Below are positions 45,901 through 53,938 of a stretch of 64,000 nucleotides of DNA, in pieces (the stretch's first letter is position 1; each line of letters starts with the position of its first letter). Position numbers and translations under genes: made by a program. Origin of the DNA: Bacteroidales bacterium (lineage in GTDB: Bacteria > Bacteroidota > Bacteroidia > Bacteroidales > VadinHA17); assembly GCA_016709865.1 (NCBI GenBank), contig JADJLX010000006.1, positions 124,001 to 188,000 of the forward strand, written 5' to 3'. The notes under the pieces are model-generated. The model was not told where the DNA came from. It ran no database searches and was given only the letters and a program-made list of their open reading frames with translations.

Positions 45901-47247
45901 TGACATACCTGCCGTTCCTGATGAACCTGTTGTTGCATTTGATCTTGTACCTCCTATTCCTCCTGCAGTGGTCTTGGTAACATTTCCCGGATCGGTTGGA
46001 TTGTTAGTTAGAATAAAACCACCGCCTCCACCTCCGCCCTCTCCATAAAGATTTGATGTATTACCACCTTTCCCACCTTTTGCAGATATTGTCAAAAGGG
46101 AGCTATCGAGAGGAGTTGAAAAGCTCTGCTGATATAATGCAATTGATCCGCCGCCACCACCACCACCGGCACCGGCATTACCTGAAGCAGTTGTTCCCGG
46201 CTGTGCTCCGTCAGCTGAAATTATTTTACCCTTACCCTTTAAAGTCTCACACATTATTATTATGATCCCTCCGCCTCTGCCACCTGCTGAAGCTGTAGGT
46301 GCCGATTCATAAGTCGATCCGCCACCTCCGCTTCCCAGGAAGAGAAATCCTTCAAGATCTGTGTTATCAACTGTTTTACCTCCAAGTCCTCCCTCACCCG
46401 GAAGAGGTGTGCACGAAGCCATTTCTTTTCCACCCTTACCTCCCAAACCATAATTTGAACCACCACCTCCACCTGAATATCTTCCACTTCCACCACCTCC
46501 ACTTGTAAAATTATTACCTTTACCTTTGGCATAAGTGGGGTAGATTGATGGAATGTTTGACAGATCAAGCCAGGCTCTTGTCACATGGCTTTCACCTTTA
46601 AATCCTGAATTCAGGTAACTATTCGGATAGCTGAAATTATCATATGTTGCGGTGCCTAAACAAATTCCGGATGAAGGAGTTGCTGGAACGGCCCCTCCAT
46701 AGAAACCTTTTCCGGAAACATCTATATTTGCATTAAGGGCAAGATTTCTTCCGACTATCATAGTCAGAACACCCCCTGTTTTACTTATGCTGTCCCACGG
46801 CTGACACGTAAGTGTTCCCTTAACAGTAGCTGAGGGATAAGAAGGAACTGTTACCAGCTGAACCAAACCATTAATGTCATAAGTGTTGAGAATCGGATTG
46901 GTGAAATCAACAACCTTGGTCCCTGGATTTACAGATTGTACGATAAGAAACTCATATTTTCCTGAAGCACCAATGGATTCTCTGTATGAGCCATATGATC
47001 CTGTCTCAGGCACATAGATTATCGATCCTTTCATTTGAATAAGAAGCACAGTATCGAATTGAGCGATATTCCCCACATCTGCAAGAGTTATATTATTTAA
47101 CCCTGGCCCTATTGCTGTTACTTTTTTGTATTCATTAATTATCCCACTGATTTTCCGGTCCTGCGAATAAAGCAAAACCGTTAACACTGAAAGCATTAAC
47201 AGAAGGATAAGGCGTTTAAAAATATTGCGACCTGAACTTCCTCTCAT
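42970..47247 (-). CDS. Giant surface protein with Gly-rich region, six Ig-like repeats and CHU_C (T9SS type B) domain
   Basis: The 1425-residue protein has a signal peptide (to about LYSQ), an N-terminal domain with a Gly-rich segment (about residues 240-415; GGGGSGRYSGGGGGSNYG), six repeats of about 90-100 residues (about 470-1060), two Ig-like domains and a C-terminal CHU_C domain (IPEGFSPDGNGVNDIFEVKG ... GTYYYLLKL). Each repeat has an ICxG or ICYN start, a YxYxW core, then YRRxVTSGxC. CHU_C domains direct export by T9SS and are often called gliding motility-associated. It is the first gene of a five-gene operon with PorP/SprF. Confidence 0.92.
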   Translation of the reverse strand: MRGSSGRNIFKRLILLLMLSVLTVLLYSQDRKISGIINEYKKVTAIGPGLNNITLADVGNIAQFDTVLLIQMKGSIIYVPETGSYGSYRESIGASGKYEFLIVQSVNPGTKVVDFTNPILNTYDINGLVQLVTVPSYPSATVKGTLTCQPWDSISKTGGVLTMIVGRNLALNANIDVSGKGFYGGAVPATPSSGICLGTATYDNFSYPNSYLNSGFKGESHVTRAWLDLSNIPSIYPTYAKGKGNNFTSGGGGSGRYSGGGGGSNYGLGGKGGKEMASCTPLPGEGGLGGKTVDNTDLEGFLFLGSGGGGSTYESAPTASAGGRGGGIIIIMCETLKGKGKIISADGAQPGTTASGNAGAGGGGGGGSIALYQQSFSTPLDSSLLTISAKGGKGGNTSNLYGEGGGGGGGFILTNNPTDPGNVTKTTAGGIGGTRSNATTGSSGTAGMSVTTFAPTLNGFLFNTIKSEVTGNLIDSICSNVPFGNILGTKPVGGVEGSGYHYQWQSSTLASPVDADYVAAAGVNDQQNYSPGLLTQTTWFRRVVTDNGTPLVLTDKSTPIKIIVQQAITGNLVGKDTTICYNQNPLPLVPLNAGPSNGSSKNYYLYKWIQNTTNTNWNTSPDATGTFNKASYDPPALTITGPNYYQRVVTSGRCISYSSTVTITVLPLITGNITARPDSVICEGSLFNNLGASAPGGGDLVTYKYQWQDSITSSVWKPAVGLNTATGYIPDTSTFSVVENRYIRRVVFSGPDSVCKSKSVPILLTRYHKIKSNSIASDQTICSGTSPVPLTGTIPIQGKSGSYTYIWQDSIKNGVWTNRGVTDFTHAPGNLTDTTWYRRIVNSSKCTNASLPIRVNVHKPIASNTISVLAGGLTDTIICNGQTPHLLKGSIPTGGTNIPGSYIYQWKFSTDNVTYNTVATAGTTTNYQPPALTATTYYKREVTSGTCSLLSSAITIQVLPLITNNTISANQTICYNTVPTQLTGTAPADGAGPGSYTYYWEQSSDGGTTWSVISGAVSPDYSPPALTIPMKYRRTVTSGLSGCCTNISNIVTISQYPPLPTGKITNIADTSICGGLQVLLKVELTGVSPWKVTYKENSVDSPIMPATTAKTTFTVTPATVSTLDVYSYSVAKVEDANGCIATSLTGTKKANVYHVPKANITMNDSIVCGPVIDLKATPSYGTGLWKYPAAVVTSTANGPTVTATIDDIYVDGKIKHNFTWEETNWNCKSQDVIGITFYRKIASVEAGLNTTLYSFDNIFSMSASPPEPWETGLWSVLSGSGDFDNSTLYNTKVLNLDPDVTNSFKWYVENGECNAEDIVNIDVDDIFIPEGFSPDGNGVNDIFEVKGLDLDNQDAELKIVNGAGSEVFSTAYRSGQDKKVWKPWDGKNSNGYDLPEGTYYYLLKLTSLGNGKVFKKSGFIILKRY

Positions 47248-47323
47248 TAGAAACTAAAATGAACCGCTAATATAACTAAAATATTGAATATTATTTACAA
47301 AAACCCGTTTATGAAAAAGGGAA

Positions 47324-47355
47324 GTTTGGAGTGACTAGAGTTTGGAGTGACTAAA
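47324..47355. repeat. Two 16-bp tandem repeats
   Basis: GTTTGGAGTGACTAGA is followed directly by GTTTGGAGTGACTAAA, then GTTAAA. It lies in the 162-bp gap between the histidine kinase stop and the giant surface protein start. Confidence 0.7.
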
Positions 47356-47409
47356 GTTAAAATACTCATCAAGTACTTGCTGGCCACCCTAAATACGCCA
47401 GGCACTTAT

Positions 47410-50400
47410 TCAAGCCAGCTTTTCAACTGTATACTTAAGAGGTAATTCAACGTAAAAGGTAGTGCCTATTTCAGCTTCCGACTCAAACCAGATTCTGCCA
47501 TTTGCACTCTCGACATATTTTTTTACAATTGACAACCCTAACCCCATTCCGGAACTTTTAGTGGTAAAATTAGGGGTGAAAAGTTTTTTCTGAAGTTCTT
47601 CCGATATGCCTGTCCCATTATCGCTTATTGCTACAATAGCTTTATCGCTTCTTACCTCCATGCTAACTTTTATCTTTCCTTCCCTCTGCTGCGGAACAGA
47701 TTGGATTCCATTTTTAATCAGGTTTGAAAAGACTCCGTTTAGATGCTCTTTATCAGCATAAATTATGATTTTATTCTCGCGCGGCCAAACAACTTCAAAA
47801 GTTGTATTATCGGTATCCTTGAATAGTTCAAGCGTAATTTTTAGCTGGTCTATCAGATTTACCTCAACCGGATTGGTACCGGGCATTTTGGCAAATGCTG
47901 AAAATGCTGAAGCGATTGATGACAGATTATCAATATATTCAATCTGATTCCTTGTAAACTTCTCCAGTTTCTCACCAAAATCAGGCACCTTGTCATTCCA
48001 CGATTTAAGAAGCTGCTGTACATTAAGCTTCATTGGGGTGAGCGGATTCTTTATCTCGTGGGCAATCTGTTTTGCCATCTCACGCCATGCGTACTCTCTT
48101 TCAGAATTGGCAAGCTTATAGGTGCTTTCTTCAATCTCATCAACCATCCTGTTATATTGCTTCACCAACTCTCCGATCTCATCATTTCCCTTGTATTTGA
48201 GTTGCTCACTTTTCTTACCTACTTCAACAGAAGCGAGTCCTTCGCTTAACATTGAAAGAGGTGCTGTGAGTCTTCCGCTAATAAAAACAGCTATACTCAT
48301 TGTTATTACTATCAGAAGTAGTGTGAAATTAATAACAGCAACTATCAGATTTGATATCTCTTTAGCAAGTACACTCTGCATTCTGAAATAAGGCAGATTA
48401 AGATAAGCCAGTACTTTGTTCTCAGCATTCAGAAAAGGTACATAGGCAGAGAGGTATTCAAGATTACCAATTTTCTCCGTCTGAAAATATTCGGTCCGTG
48501 AAAAATCCTGCAGATTAATTAACGCCATATTGTTAATCCGGCTGCTTGTCAGATCGCGGTAAAAAATCTCGGGCCGTGAGGTTGAAATAAGGTTTCCTGT
48601 AAGATCATACAGGTTTATATCAGTATTAAAAACATTCGAAAGTTTAATAAGCAATTCATCAAGCGATGTGTAACTTCCGCTGCTCCATGTGTTCGACAGA
48701 TATTTCTCCATTGCAAGCTTCCCGTCAAGCTCAAGATAAATGGAATTAAGCTTTTCCTTAATATTTTCATGATGTTTCGTCTGATACTGATTTATTGTCA
48801 GATAAGCAACCACAACTCCGATCAGGATAAATGAGAATAACAGTATGCCTATGTATGAAAGCTGAAGCTTCTGACGCAAATTAAACAGATTCATGCTCCT
48901 GACTACCGGACGCCGGATAACAAGAATGACTATGTTAGAAAATAGAAGTATAAAAGCAAACAGATATGCAAAGGAGATAATATTATCACCTGTAGTCAAA
49001 TATGGACGGGATATTATTACAGTTGCGTTCCCGTTTTTGTAAAGTACATGCTTATATCCGTCATACCTGAAAATCCTGTAGTCTGTAACTTTATCAATGT
49101 ATTTGTTATCTGTTTTATCAAATGGAAACTCGCCTGTGCTCAGTACAACTTCACCATTAAGATACTTGGCAAAGGAATAATCCTTAAGTGCAGAATAACC
49201 ATGATACTTTTTATCAAGAAGAATTGATGAATAACCCGGCTGGAAAACATTTATATCACTGTACAACTCAATGAATAAGCCATTTGTGAAGTTATCCTCT
49301 GCCTTTACGAATAATCTTCCGATGTAATACGATCTTCCACTCTGATTATCCATAAAATAGAATCCTGTTCCTGTCAGCTGATGCCCATCCTGACGGATTC
49401 TGTTTTCGAAAAAACTGAAACAGTTACTCGCCATCTCACCATTATTACCAATCTGTAGTGGTTGATCATAGTGGCAGCATACGATCCTGAATGAGAAATT
49501 GCGCCAGTACCCTGTGAAATAATTCTTCTGTAAAAAGTCAGAAATACCGTCCACATCACTCTTCCTGAAAAAGGGGACTTTCATCAGATCCGAAAGAATA
49601 CTGTCAGATGATATTGCAGGCCACATAGTGAGCAACAGGTGCTCAGCCTCAGGATCATTCTCTGAGGATAAAGATACTGCCTGGATCTTATTGTTTTCTA
49701 TGGTTTTCTCTTCCGACAAGGTGGTTATAAACCAGAGGCTGTATAAACCATAAATAAGTGAAAACAAAACTGTCATGTTAAAGAACCCAACATTATATTT
49801 CTCTATCATCCAAATTATTCCAACGAGAAATACAATGAACAATTCCAGCGGGATCAGAGTACCCGGATCGTCTCTGAACAATAAAATAACTAGAATCAGT
49901 GATGGTATTAATGAAAAAAGGATGATGAAATTATTTGTTAATTTAATACTCCTGAATATCCTCAGAAATAAAAGTACCGGGGCAAGCATCAATAATAAAA
50001 CAGAGGAAAAACCCGCCAGAGTAAACAAGTTCATTTCCAGCACCTTATATGTTTCGAAGTTAATGTTTGAAGTTGATACAAGTCTGCTGAATATAATATG
50101 TATCGCTACTGTCATCAGTACCCCGGCTAAAAACATTCCGGTTATGAAAATTAAGTTTTTAGCCTCCTTTAGATCAAGATTCCCTTCAAACGGAAGAAAC
50201 CTGAAACAGACTCCGGCATAAACTGCAGTAAGAATACTTAGTAAAACTAGATGGCCGAGTGTCGGAACAATTATGTTTAAAGAAAATATGTATGGCGAAA
50301 ACAGCTCAGTTTTGAAAAATACTGCCGGAAGGGATAAATATAGAAATGATGCATAAAGAAAAATGAAGAAAATCAGAAGGCAGATTACTGCAAAATATGG

Positions 50401-51108
50401 CTTTCCTCTGGTTACCAGAAGTTTCACAACTTCAACTGCAAGCAGAAGGATCAGGAAGAAAACAACAGTCCACAAACAAAGTGGAACCAGAATGAAATAT
50501 GTATTTTCCTTTTGATCCGGAAAAACAAGTGTGAACAGAAACTGACCTGAGCTGTCGGTAATGTGAAATTCAGAGGCATCTTTGTCAGTACTTAATTTAA
50601 CATTGTCCGGTACCCTGTACTCTTTCTCAAAACCGCTTTTAATAATATCATTTTCAAAACTGTATTCGGTGCTGAGTCTCAGAAGTCCAACTATCGTCTC
50701 GTTTCCGGCTCTTACAGAACGGGTCAGAAACCAGCCATTCTGCAAAAAAACAAGTGACTTATTATATGTGGAATCAATAAGCACCTGAGGAACATTAAAA
50801 TCATTTTCCGACCAGTACATCAACTTATTGTCAAGATATTCAAGTATAGTTATCTTGTTTAGTTCTGCTAAAGCAAAAAGATTATTTTCCGGCATCGATC
50901 CATGGTGATCCTCAACAGCAAGAATGGGTCTCATTTTTTGAAGACAATCTTCAAGAATCTCCTCCTTCTCAATAAGGGTCTTATTAAACAACCGTGTTCT
51001 GAACCGGTATTCAAAATCGCTGAAATAAACCGATTCGGCAACAAGTGATAATAAAACAAATAATAGAGTCACAACTGCAAGAACTATCCTGAATCTCTTC
51101 CCGGTCAT
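47410..51108 (-). CDS. Large membrane histidine kinase (NtrY-like), about 12 membrane helices
   Basis: The 1232-residue kinase has one N-terminal helix, a periplasmic domain (about 30-210), a block of eight helices (about 215-480), a second periplasmic domain (about 490-720), then two helices, a third extracytoplasmic loop, a final helix, HAMP, a dimerisation domain with phospho-acceptor HEIKNPLTPMKLN (near residue 1015) and a HATPase with NLIKNGIQS, DNGTGI and GMGLGLSIVKKY. It is a complete kinase, but no response regulator gene is near. It follows rlmH by 17 bp. Ligand unknown. Confidence 0.9.
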   Translation of the reverse strand: MTGKRFRIVLAVVTLLFVLLSLVAESVYFSDFEYRFRTRLFNKTLIEKEEILEDCLQKMRPILAVEDHHGSMPENNLFALAELNKITILEYLDNKLMYWSENDFNVPQVLIDSTYNKSLVFLQNGWFLTRSVRAGNETIVGLLRLSTEYSFENDIIKSGFEKEYRVPDNVKLSTDKDASEFHITDSSGQFLFTLVFPDQKENTYFILVPLCLWTVVFFLILLLAVEVVKLLVTRGKPYFAVICLLIFFIFLYASFLYLSLPAVFFKTELFSPYIFSLNIIVPTLGHLVLLSILTAVYAGVCFRFLPFEGNLDLKEAKNLIFITGMFLAGVLMTVAIHIIFSRLVSTSNINFETYKVLEMNLFTLAGFSSVLLLMLAPVLLFLRIFRSIKLTNNFIILFSLIPSLILVILLFRDDPGTLIPLELFIVFLVGIIWMIEKYNVGFFNMTVLFSLIYGLYSLWFITTLSEEKTIENNKIQAVSLSSENDPEAEHLLLTMWPAISSDSILSDLMKVPFFRKSDVDGISDFLQKNYFTGYWRNFSFRIVCCHYDQPLQIGNNGEMASNCFSFFENRIRQDGHQLTGTGFYFMDNQSGRSYYIGRLFVKAEDNFTNGLFIELYSDINVFQPGYSSILLDKKYHGYSALKDYSFAKYLNGEVVLSTGEFPFDKTDNKYIDKVTDYRIFRYDGYKHVLYKNGNATVIISRPYLTTGDNIISFAYLFAFILLFSNIVILVIRRPVVRSMNLFNLRQKLQLSYIGILLFSFILIGVVVAYLTINQYQTKHHENIKEKLNSIYLELDGKLAMEKYLSNTWSSGSYTSLDELLIKLSNVFNTDINLYDLTGNLISTSRPEIFYRDLTSSRINNMALINLQDFSRTEYFQTEKIGNLEYLSAYVPFLNAENKVLAYLNLPYFRMQSVLAKEISNLIVAVINFTLLLIVITMSIAVFISGRLTAPLSMLSEGLASVEVGKKSEQLKYKGNDEIGELVKQYNRMVDEIEESTYKLANSEREYAWREMAKQIAHEIKNPLTPMKLNVQQLLKSWNDKVPDFGEKLEKFTRNQIEYIDNLSSIASAFSAFAKMPGTNPVEVNLIDQLKITLELFKDTDNTTFEVVWPRENKIIIYADKEHLNGVFSNLIKNGIQSVPQQREGKIKVSMEVRSDKAIVAISDNGTGISEELQKKLFTPNFTTKSSGMGLGLSIVKKYVESANGRIWFESEAEIGTTFYVELPLKYTVEKLA

Positions 51109-51125
51109 AATTTGATAGTTATATC

Positions 51126-51599
51126 TTACTCATGGTGGTATGGTTCACCTTTAATAATTGTAAATGCCCTGTATAGCTGTTCAAGAAACAATAATCGTAC
51201 CAGTTGATGAGGGAAAGTCATTTTTGAAAGCGACATTTTTAAATCAGCCCGGTTGTATACCTCATCTGAAAACCCCCAGGGACCACCTATAACATATACA
51301 ATCCTCTTCTTTGGTAACATAAAAACCTTTTCCATCATACCTGAAAATTCGAGAGTTCTGAATTCCTTTCCTCTTTCATCGAGAAGGATAACATAGTCAT
51401 CGGCAGAAACTGACTGAAGTATTCGTTGACCTTCCTTTCCCTTCTGATCCTTAATCGGAATATTCTTTGTATTCTTAAGATCAGGAATAGTAATAACTTC
51501 AAAACCGGAGTATTTCTTAATACGTCCAATATACAGATCTGCCAGTTCCGATACATTTCTGTCTGTTGTCTTTCCAGTCTGAAGTAAAGTTATTTTCAT
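51126..51599 (-). CDS. rlmH: 23S rRNA pseudouridine-1915 N3-methyltransferase RlmH
   Basis: The 157-residue SPOUT-class protein has the deep-knot motif YVIGGPWGFSDEV and the C-terminal PHQLVRLLFLEQLYRAFTI followed by EPYHHE. RlmH methylates pseudouridine 1915 in helix 69 of the 50S subunit. The gene is the first of a unit with the histidine kinase and is divergent from DUF4783-nadC. Confidence 0.96.
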   Translation of the reverse strand: MKITLLQTGKTTDRNVSELADLYIGRIKKYSGFEVITIPDLKNTKNIPIKDQKGKEGQRILQSVSADDYVILLDERGKEFRTLEFSGMMEKVFMLPKKRIVYVIGGPWGFSDEVYNRADLKMSLSKMTFPHQLVRLLFLEQLYRAFTIIKGEPYHHE

Positions 51600-51641
51600 A
51601 TAATTAGCCTGCGGGTAATTGAAATATCAGCCCGCTAAAGA

Positions 51642-51649
51642 CAAAAGTA
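51642..51649 (-). promoter_or_regulatory. Bacteroidota -7 box for rlmH
   Basis: The minus strand reads TACTTTTG, an exact TAnnTTTG, 43 bp before the rlmH ATG. Confidence 0.45.
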
Positions 51650-51676
51650 ACTATTATATGTATTTGCGGCCCGATT

Positions 51677-51710
51677 TTTGAACATCCAAATCAATTAATT
51701 GTTAAATTTG
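51677..51710 (+). promoter_or_regulatory. Bacteroidota promoter for DUF4783-nadC
   Basis: TTTG at 51677-51680 and TAAATTTG (TAnnTTTG) at 51703-51710 are separated by 22 bp, close to the usual 19-21. The -7 box ends 43 bp before the ATG. This is the most complete promoter in the window. Confidence 0.55.
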
Positions 51711-51753
51711 TAGTTTCCATTTATACAAGCGGAAGATCTTAAACAAAAGTGAA

Positions 51754-52158
51754 ATGAGATTATTATATGCAATACCTGTTGTCCTAATTTCTTTGATCAG
51801 CCTAAACCTAACGGCTCAGGATCAGGTCAAGATCCCTGCAGGTATTTCAATTGCTATAAAGGCCGGAAATGCATCTGAACTGTCAAGGTATATGAATTCC
51901 ACAATAGAACTTCTGCTGCTTGACAAGGAGGATTTTTACAAGAAAAATGTTGCGGAAACGATTCTGAATGACTTCTTTAACGGATATCATACAAAGGATT
52001 TTAACATAATGCACCAGGGGGCAAAAAATGATGCACAATACGCTATTGGAAATTTAAAAACAGAGAGGGGCGACTTCAGGGTGTATATTCTTCTGAAGAA
52101 AGTTAACCAGGAACTCCTGATTCATGTAATACGTATTGAGCCTGACGATGGAAAATAG
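51754..52158 (+). CDS. DUF4783 secreted protein
   Basis: The 134-residue protein has a signal peptide (to about LTAQ) and a small alpha/beta fold matching DUF4783 (ISIAIKAGNASELSRYMN, FFNGYHTKDFNIMHQGAK, YAIGNLKTERGDFRVYILLK). The family is specific to Bacteroidota and often sits before nadC, as here. The fold resembles NTF2-like proteins. Function unknown. The stop codon region overlaps nadC by 11 bp. Confidence 0.85.
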   Translation: MRLLYAIPVVLISLISLNLTAQDQVKIPAGISIAIKAGNASELSRYMNSTIELLLLDKEDFYKKNVAETILNDFFNGYHTKDFNIMHQGAKNDAQYAIGNLKTERGDFRVYILLKKVNQELLIHVIRIEPDDGK

Positions 52159-52990
52159 AATTCTCAGAGAATTCATACTAAGGAGTCTTTCCGAAGATAT
52201 CGGTGATGGAGATCACACATCCCTCGCCTCCATTCCGCCTGAGGCAACAGGTAAAGCAAAACTACTTATAAAAGAGAAGGGTATTCTGGCCGGGATCAGA
52301 ATAGCGAGGGAACTATTTCATGTAATTGATAAAAATTTACATGCCGAAATACTCCTTGATGATGGAGCTAAAGTCCAACCTGGAGATATTGCATTCTATA
52401 TTACCGGCCCGACACAATCAATCCTGAAGTCTGAAAGACTGGTCCTCAATATTATGCAGCGAATGAGCGGTATTGCAACCAGTACAAGTGAGTATGTATC
52501 CCGCCTTTCAGGACTTAAAACAAAAGTTCTTGACACGCGGAAAACAACTCCGGGATTCAGGTTCATCGAAAAAGAAGCGGTTAAAATCGGCGGCGGAATG
52601 AATCACCGGATGGGATTATATGATATGATAATGCTGAAAGACAATCACATCGATTACGCAGGTGGAATTGAAAAAGCAATTACCAAAACCCTGGAATATC
52701 TGAATAGCAACAATCTTAACCTGAAAGTGGAAATAGAAGCCCGAAACCTTGGAGATATCAGAAAAATCCTTGAAGTGGGAGGCGTTAACCGTATTATGCT
52801 CGATAACTTTTCAGTTGAAGATACTCGCAAAGCTGTTGAACTGATCTCTGGAAGATACGAAACAGAATCATCAGGCGGTATTACACTCGATACGATAAGA
52901 TCATATGCCGAATGCGGAGTTGATTTTGTCTCTGTCGGAGCACTTACGCATCATATCAGGAGTCTTGATATGAGCCTAAAAGCAATCTGA
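52148..52990 (+). CDS. nadC: Nicotinate-nucleotide pyrophosphorylase (quinolinate phosphoribosyltransferase)
   Basis: The start is the ATG at 52148 (MENRILREF). A TTG four codons earlier is less likely. The 280-residue enzyme has EDIGDGDHTS, LNIMQRMSGIAT, the catalytic TRKTTPGFR, KIGGGMNHRMGLYDMIMLKDNH and EIEARNL. It turns quinolinate and PRPP into nicotinate mononucleotide in NAD synthesis. It overlaps the DUF4783 gene by 11 bp, suggesting translational coupling. Confidence 0.96.
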   Translation: MENRILREFILRSLSEDIGDGDHTSLASIPPEATGKAKLLIKEKGILAGIRIARELFHVIDKNLHAEILLDDGAKVQPGDIAFYITGPTQSILKSERLVLNIMQRMSGIATSTSEYVSRLSGLKTKVLDTRKTTPGFRFIEKEAVKIGGGMNHRMGLYDMIMLKDNHIDYAGGIEKAITKTLEYLNSNNLNLKVEIEARNLGDIRKILEVGGVNRIMLDNFSVEDTRKAVELISGRYETESSGGITLDTIRSYAECGVDFVSVGALTHHIRSLDMSLKAI

Positions 52991-52993
52991 CCC

Positions 52994-53938
52994 ATGATAC
53001 TCAGCGACATAGCACCTCTGATTAAGAAGGAAAAGATTAAGCAGCTTGTTCTTCCGGGATTTGATGGTGTCCCTATCAGTCATGTTATAACCTTTGTTAT
53101 CAAAGGCCTACGGAAAGGTGTTCTGGTAACCAGGGCATCTTCAATTGCCTTCAATCTGCTTCTTGCCCTGCTGCCGGCTTCTATCTTCCTTTTCACGCTT
53201 ATCCCGTTTATTCCAATACCTAATTTTCAATCGGAGGTGATCCGGTTGTTTGAAAATATCCTGCCATCAAATGCATTTCATTTTCTGGAAGCCACTATAG
53301 TTGATATAGTTACAAATAAGAGCGGTGGATTGCTGCTGTTTATGTTTTTTGCCACAGTTGTCTTTTCAACAAACGGGATTCACGCTGTTATTAATGCCTT
53401 TGTCGTTTCAGCTCACTCATTCAAGTCAAGATCGTGGGTAAACCAACGAAAGATATCCGTGATACTTCTTTTAATAGTTGTTCTGATGATATCAACTGCC
53501 GGTTTCCTTGTGATATTCGGCAAGATTGCTGTCAACAGGCTTGTTGAGATTCATTTAATTGAAAGGAATCTTGTGATCTATCTTCTTGTTTTTCTGAAAT
53601 GGATCCTTATAATTGTTCTTCTTTTTCTGGCAATATCCTTCCTCTATTATCTTGCACCGGCCAGAAAGACAGGCTTCAGATTTCTATCACCTGGATCAAC
53701 TCTAGCGACAGTACTGTTCATACTTACATCGCTCGGATTTTCAGCCTTTGTAAATAACTTTGGACAGTATAATAAGCTATATGGATCTATCGGAACCCTG
53801 ATGGTTGTTCTTGTATGGCTCTATCTGAACTCAATAGCAATACTTATAGGCTTTGAACTGAACGTCAGTATAATAGCAGCAAGGGCTGAAGGTGAGATAA
53901 ACAATCATACAATCAGCTGCAATGAAGAAACTGTCTGA
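52994..53938 (+). CDS. YihY/BrkB-family membrane protein
   Basis: The 314-residue protein has about six membrane helices and the family motifs GVLVTRASSIAFNLLLALLP (positions about 40-60), STNGIHAVINAF, FLYYLAPARKTGFRFLSPGSTLAT and YGSIGTLMVVLVWLYLNSIAILIGFELN. The family was once called ribonuclease BN but is now regarded as a membrane protein of uncertain, possibly transport, role. It follows nadC after 3 bp. Its last 26 bp overlap the 3' end of the convergent glutamine synthetase gene. Confidence 0.92.
   Translation: MILSDIAPLIKKEKIKQLVLPGFDGVPISHVITFVIKGLRKGVLVTRASSIAFNLLLALLPASIFLFTLIPFIPIPNFQSEVIRLFENILPSNAFHFLEATIVDIVTNKSGGLLLFMFFATVVFSTNGIHAVINAFVVSAHSFKSRSWVNQRKISVILLLIVVLMISTAGFLVIFGKIAVNRLVEIHLIERNLVIYLLVFLKWILIIVLLFLAISFLYYLAPARKTGFRFLSPGSTLATVLFILTSLGFSAFVNNFGQYNKLYGSIGTLMVVLVWLYLNSIAILIGFELNVSIIAARAEGEINNHTISCNEETV

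Noticed and set aside
45791..46568. Several small frames opposite or beside the Gly-rich region of the giant surface protein
   Set aside because: Low-complexity Gly codons produce open frames in all phases; none has a start signal or a recognisable fold.
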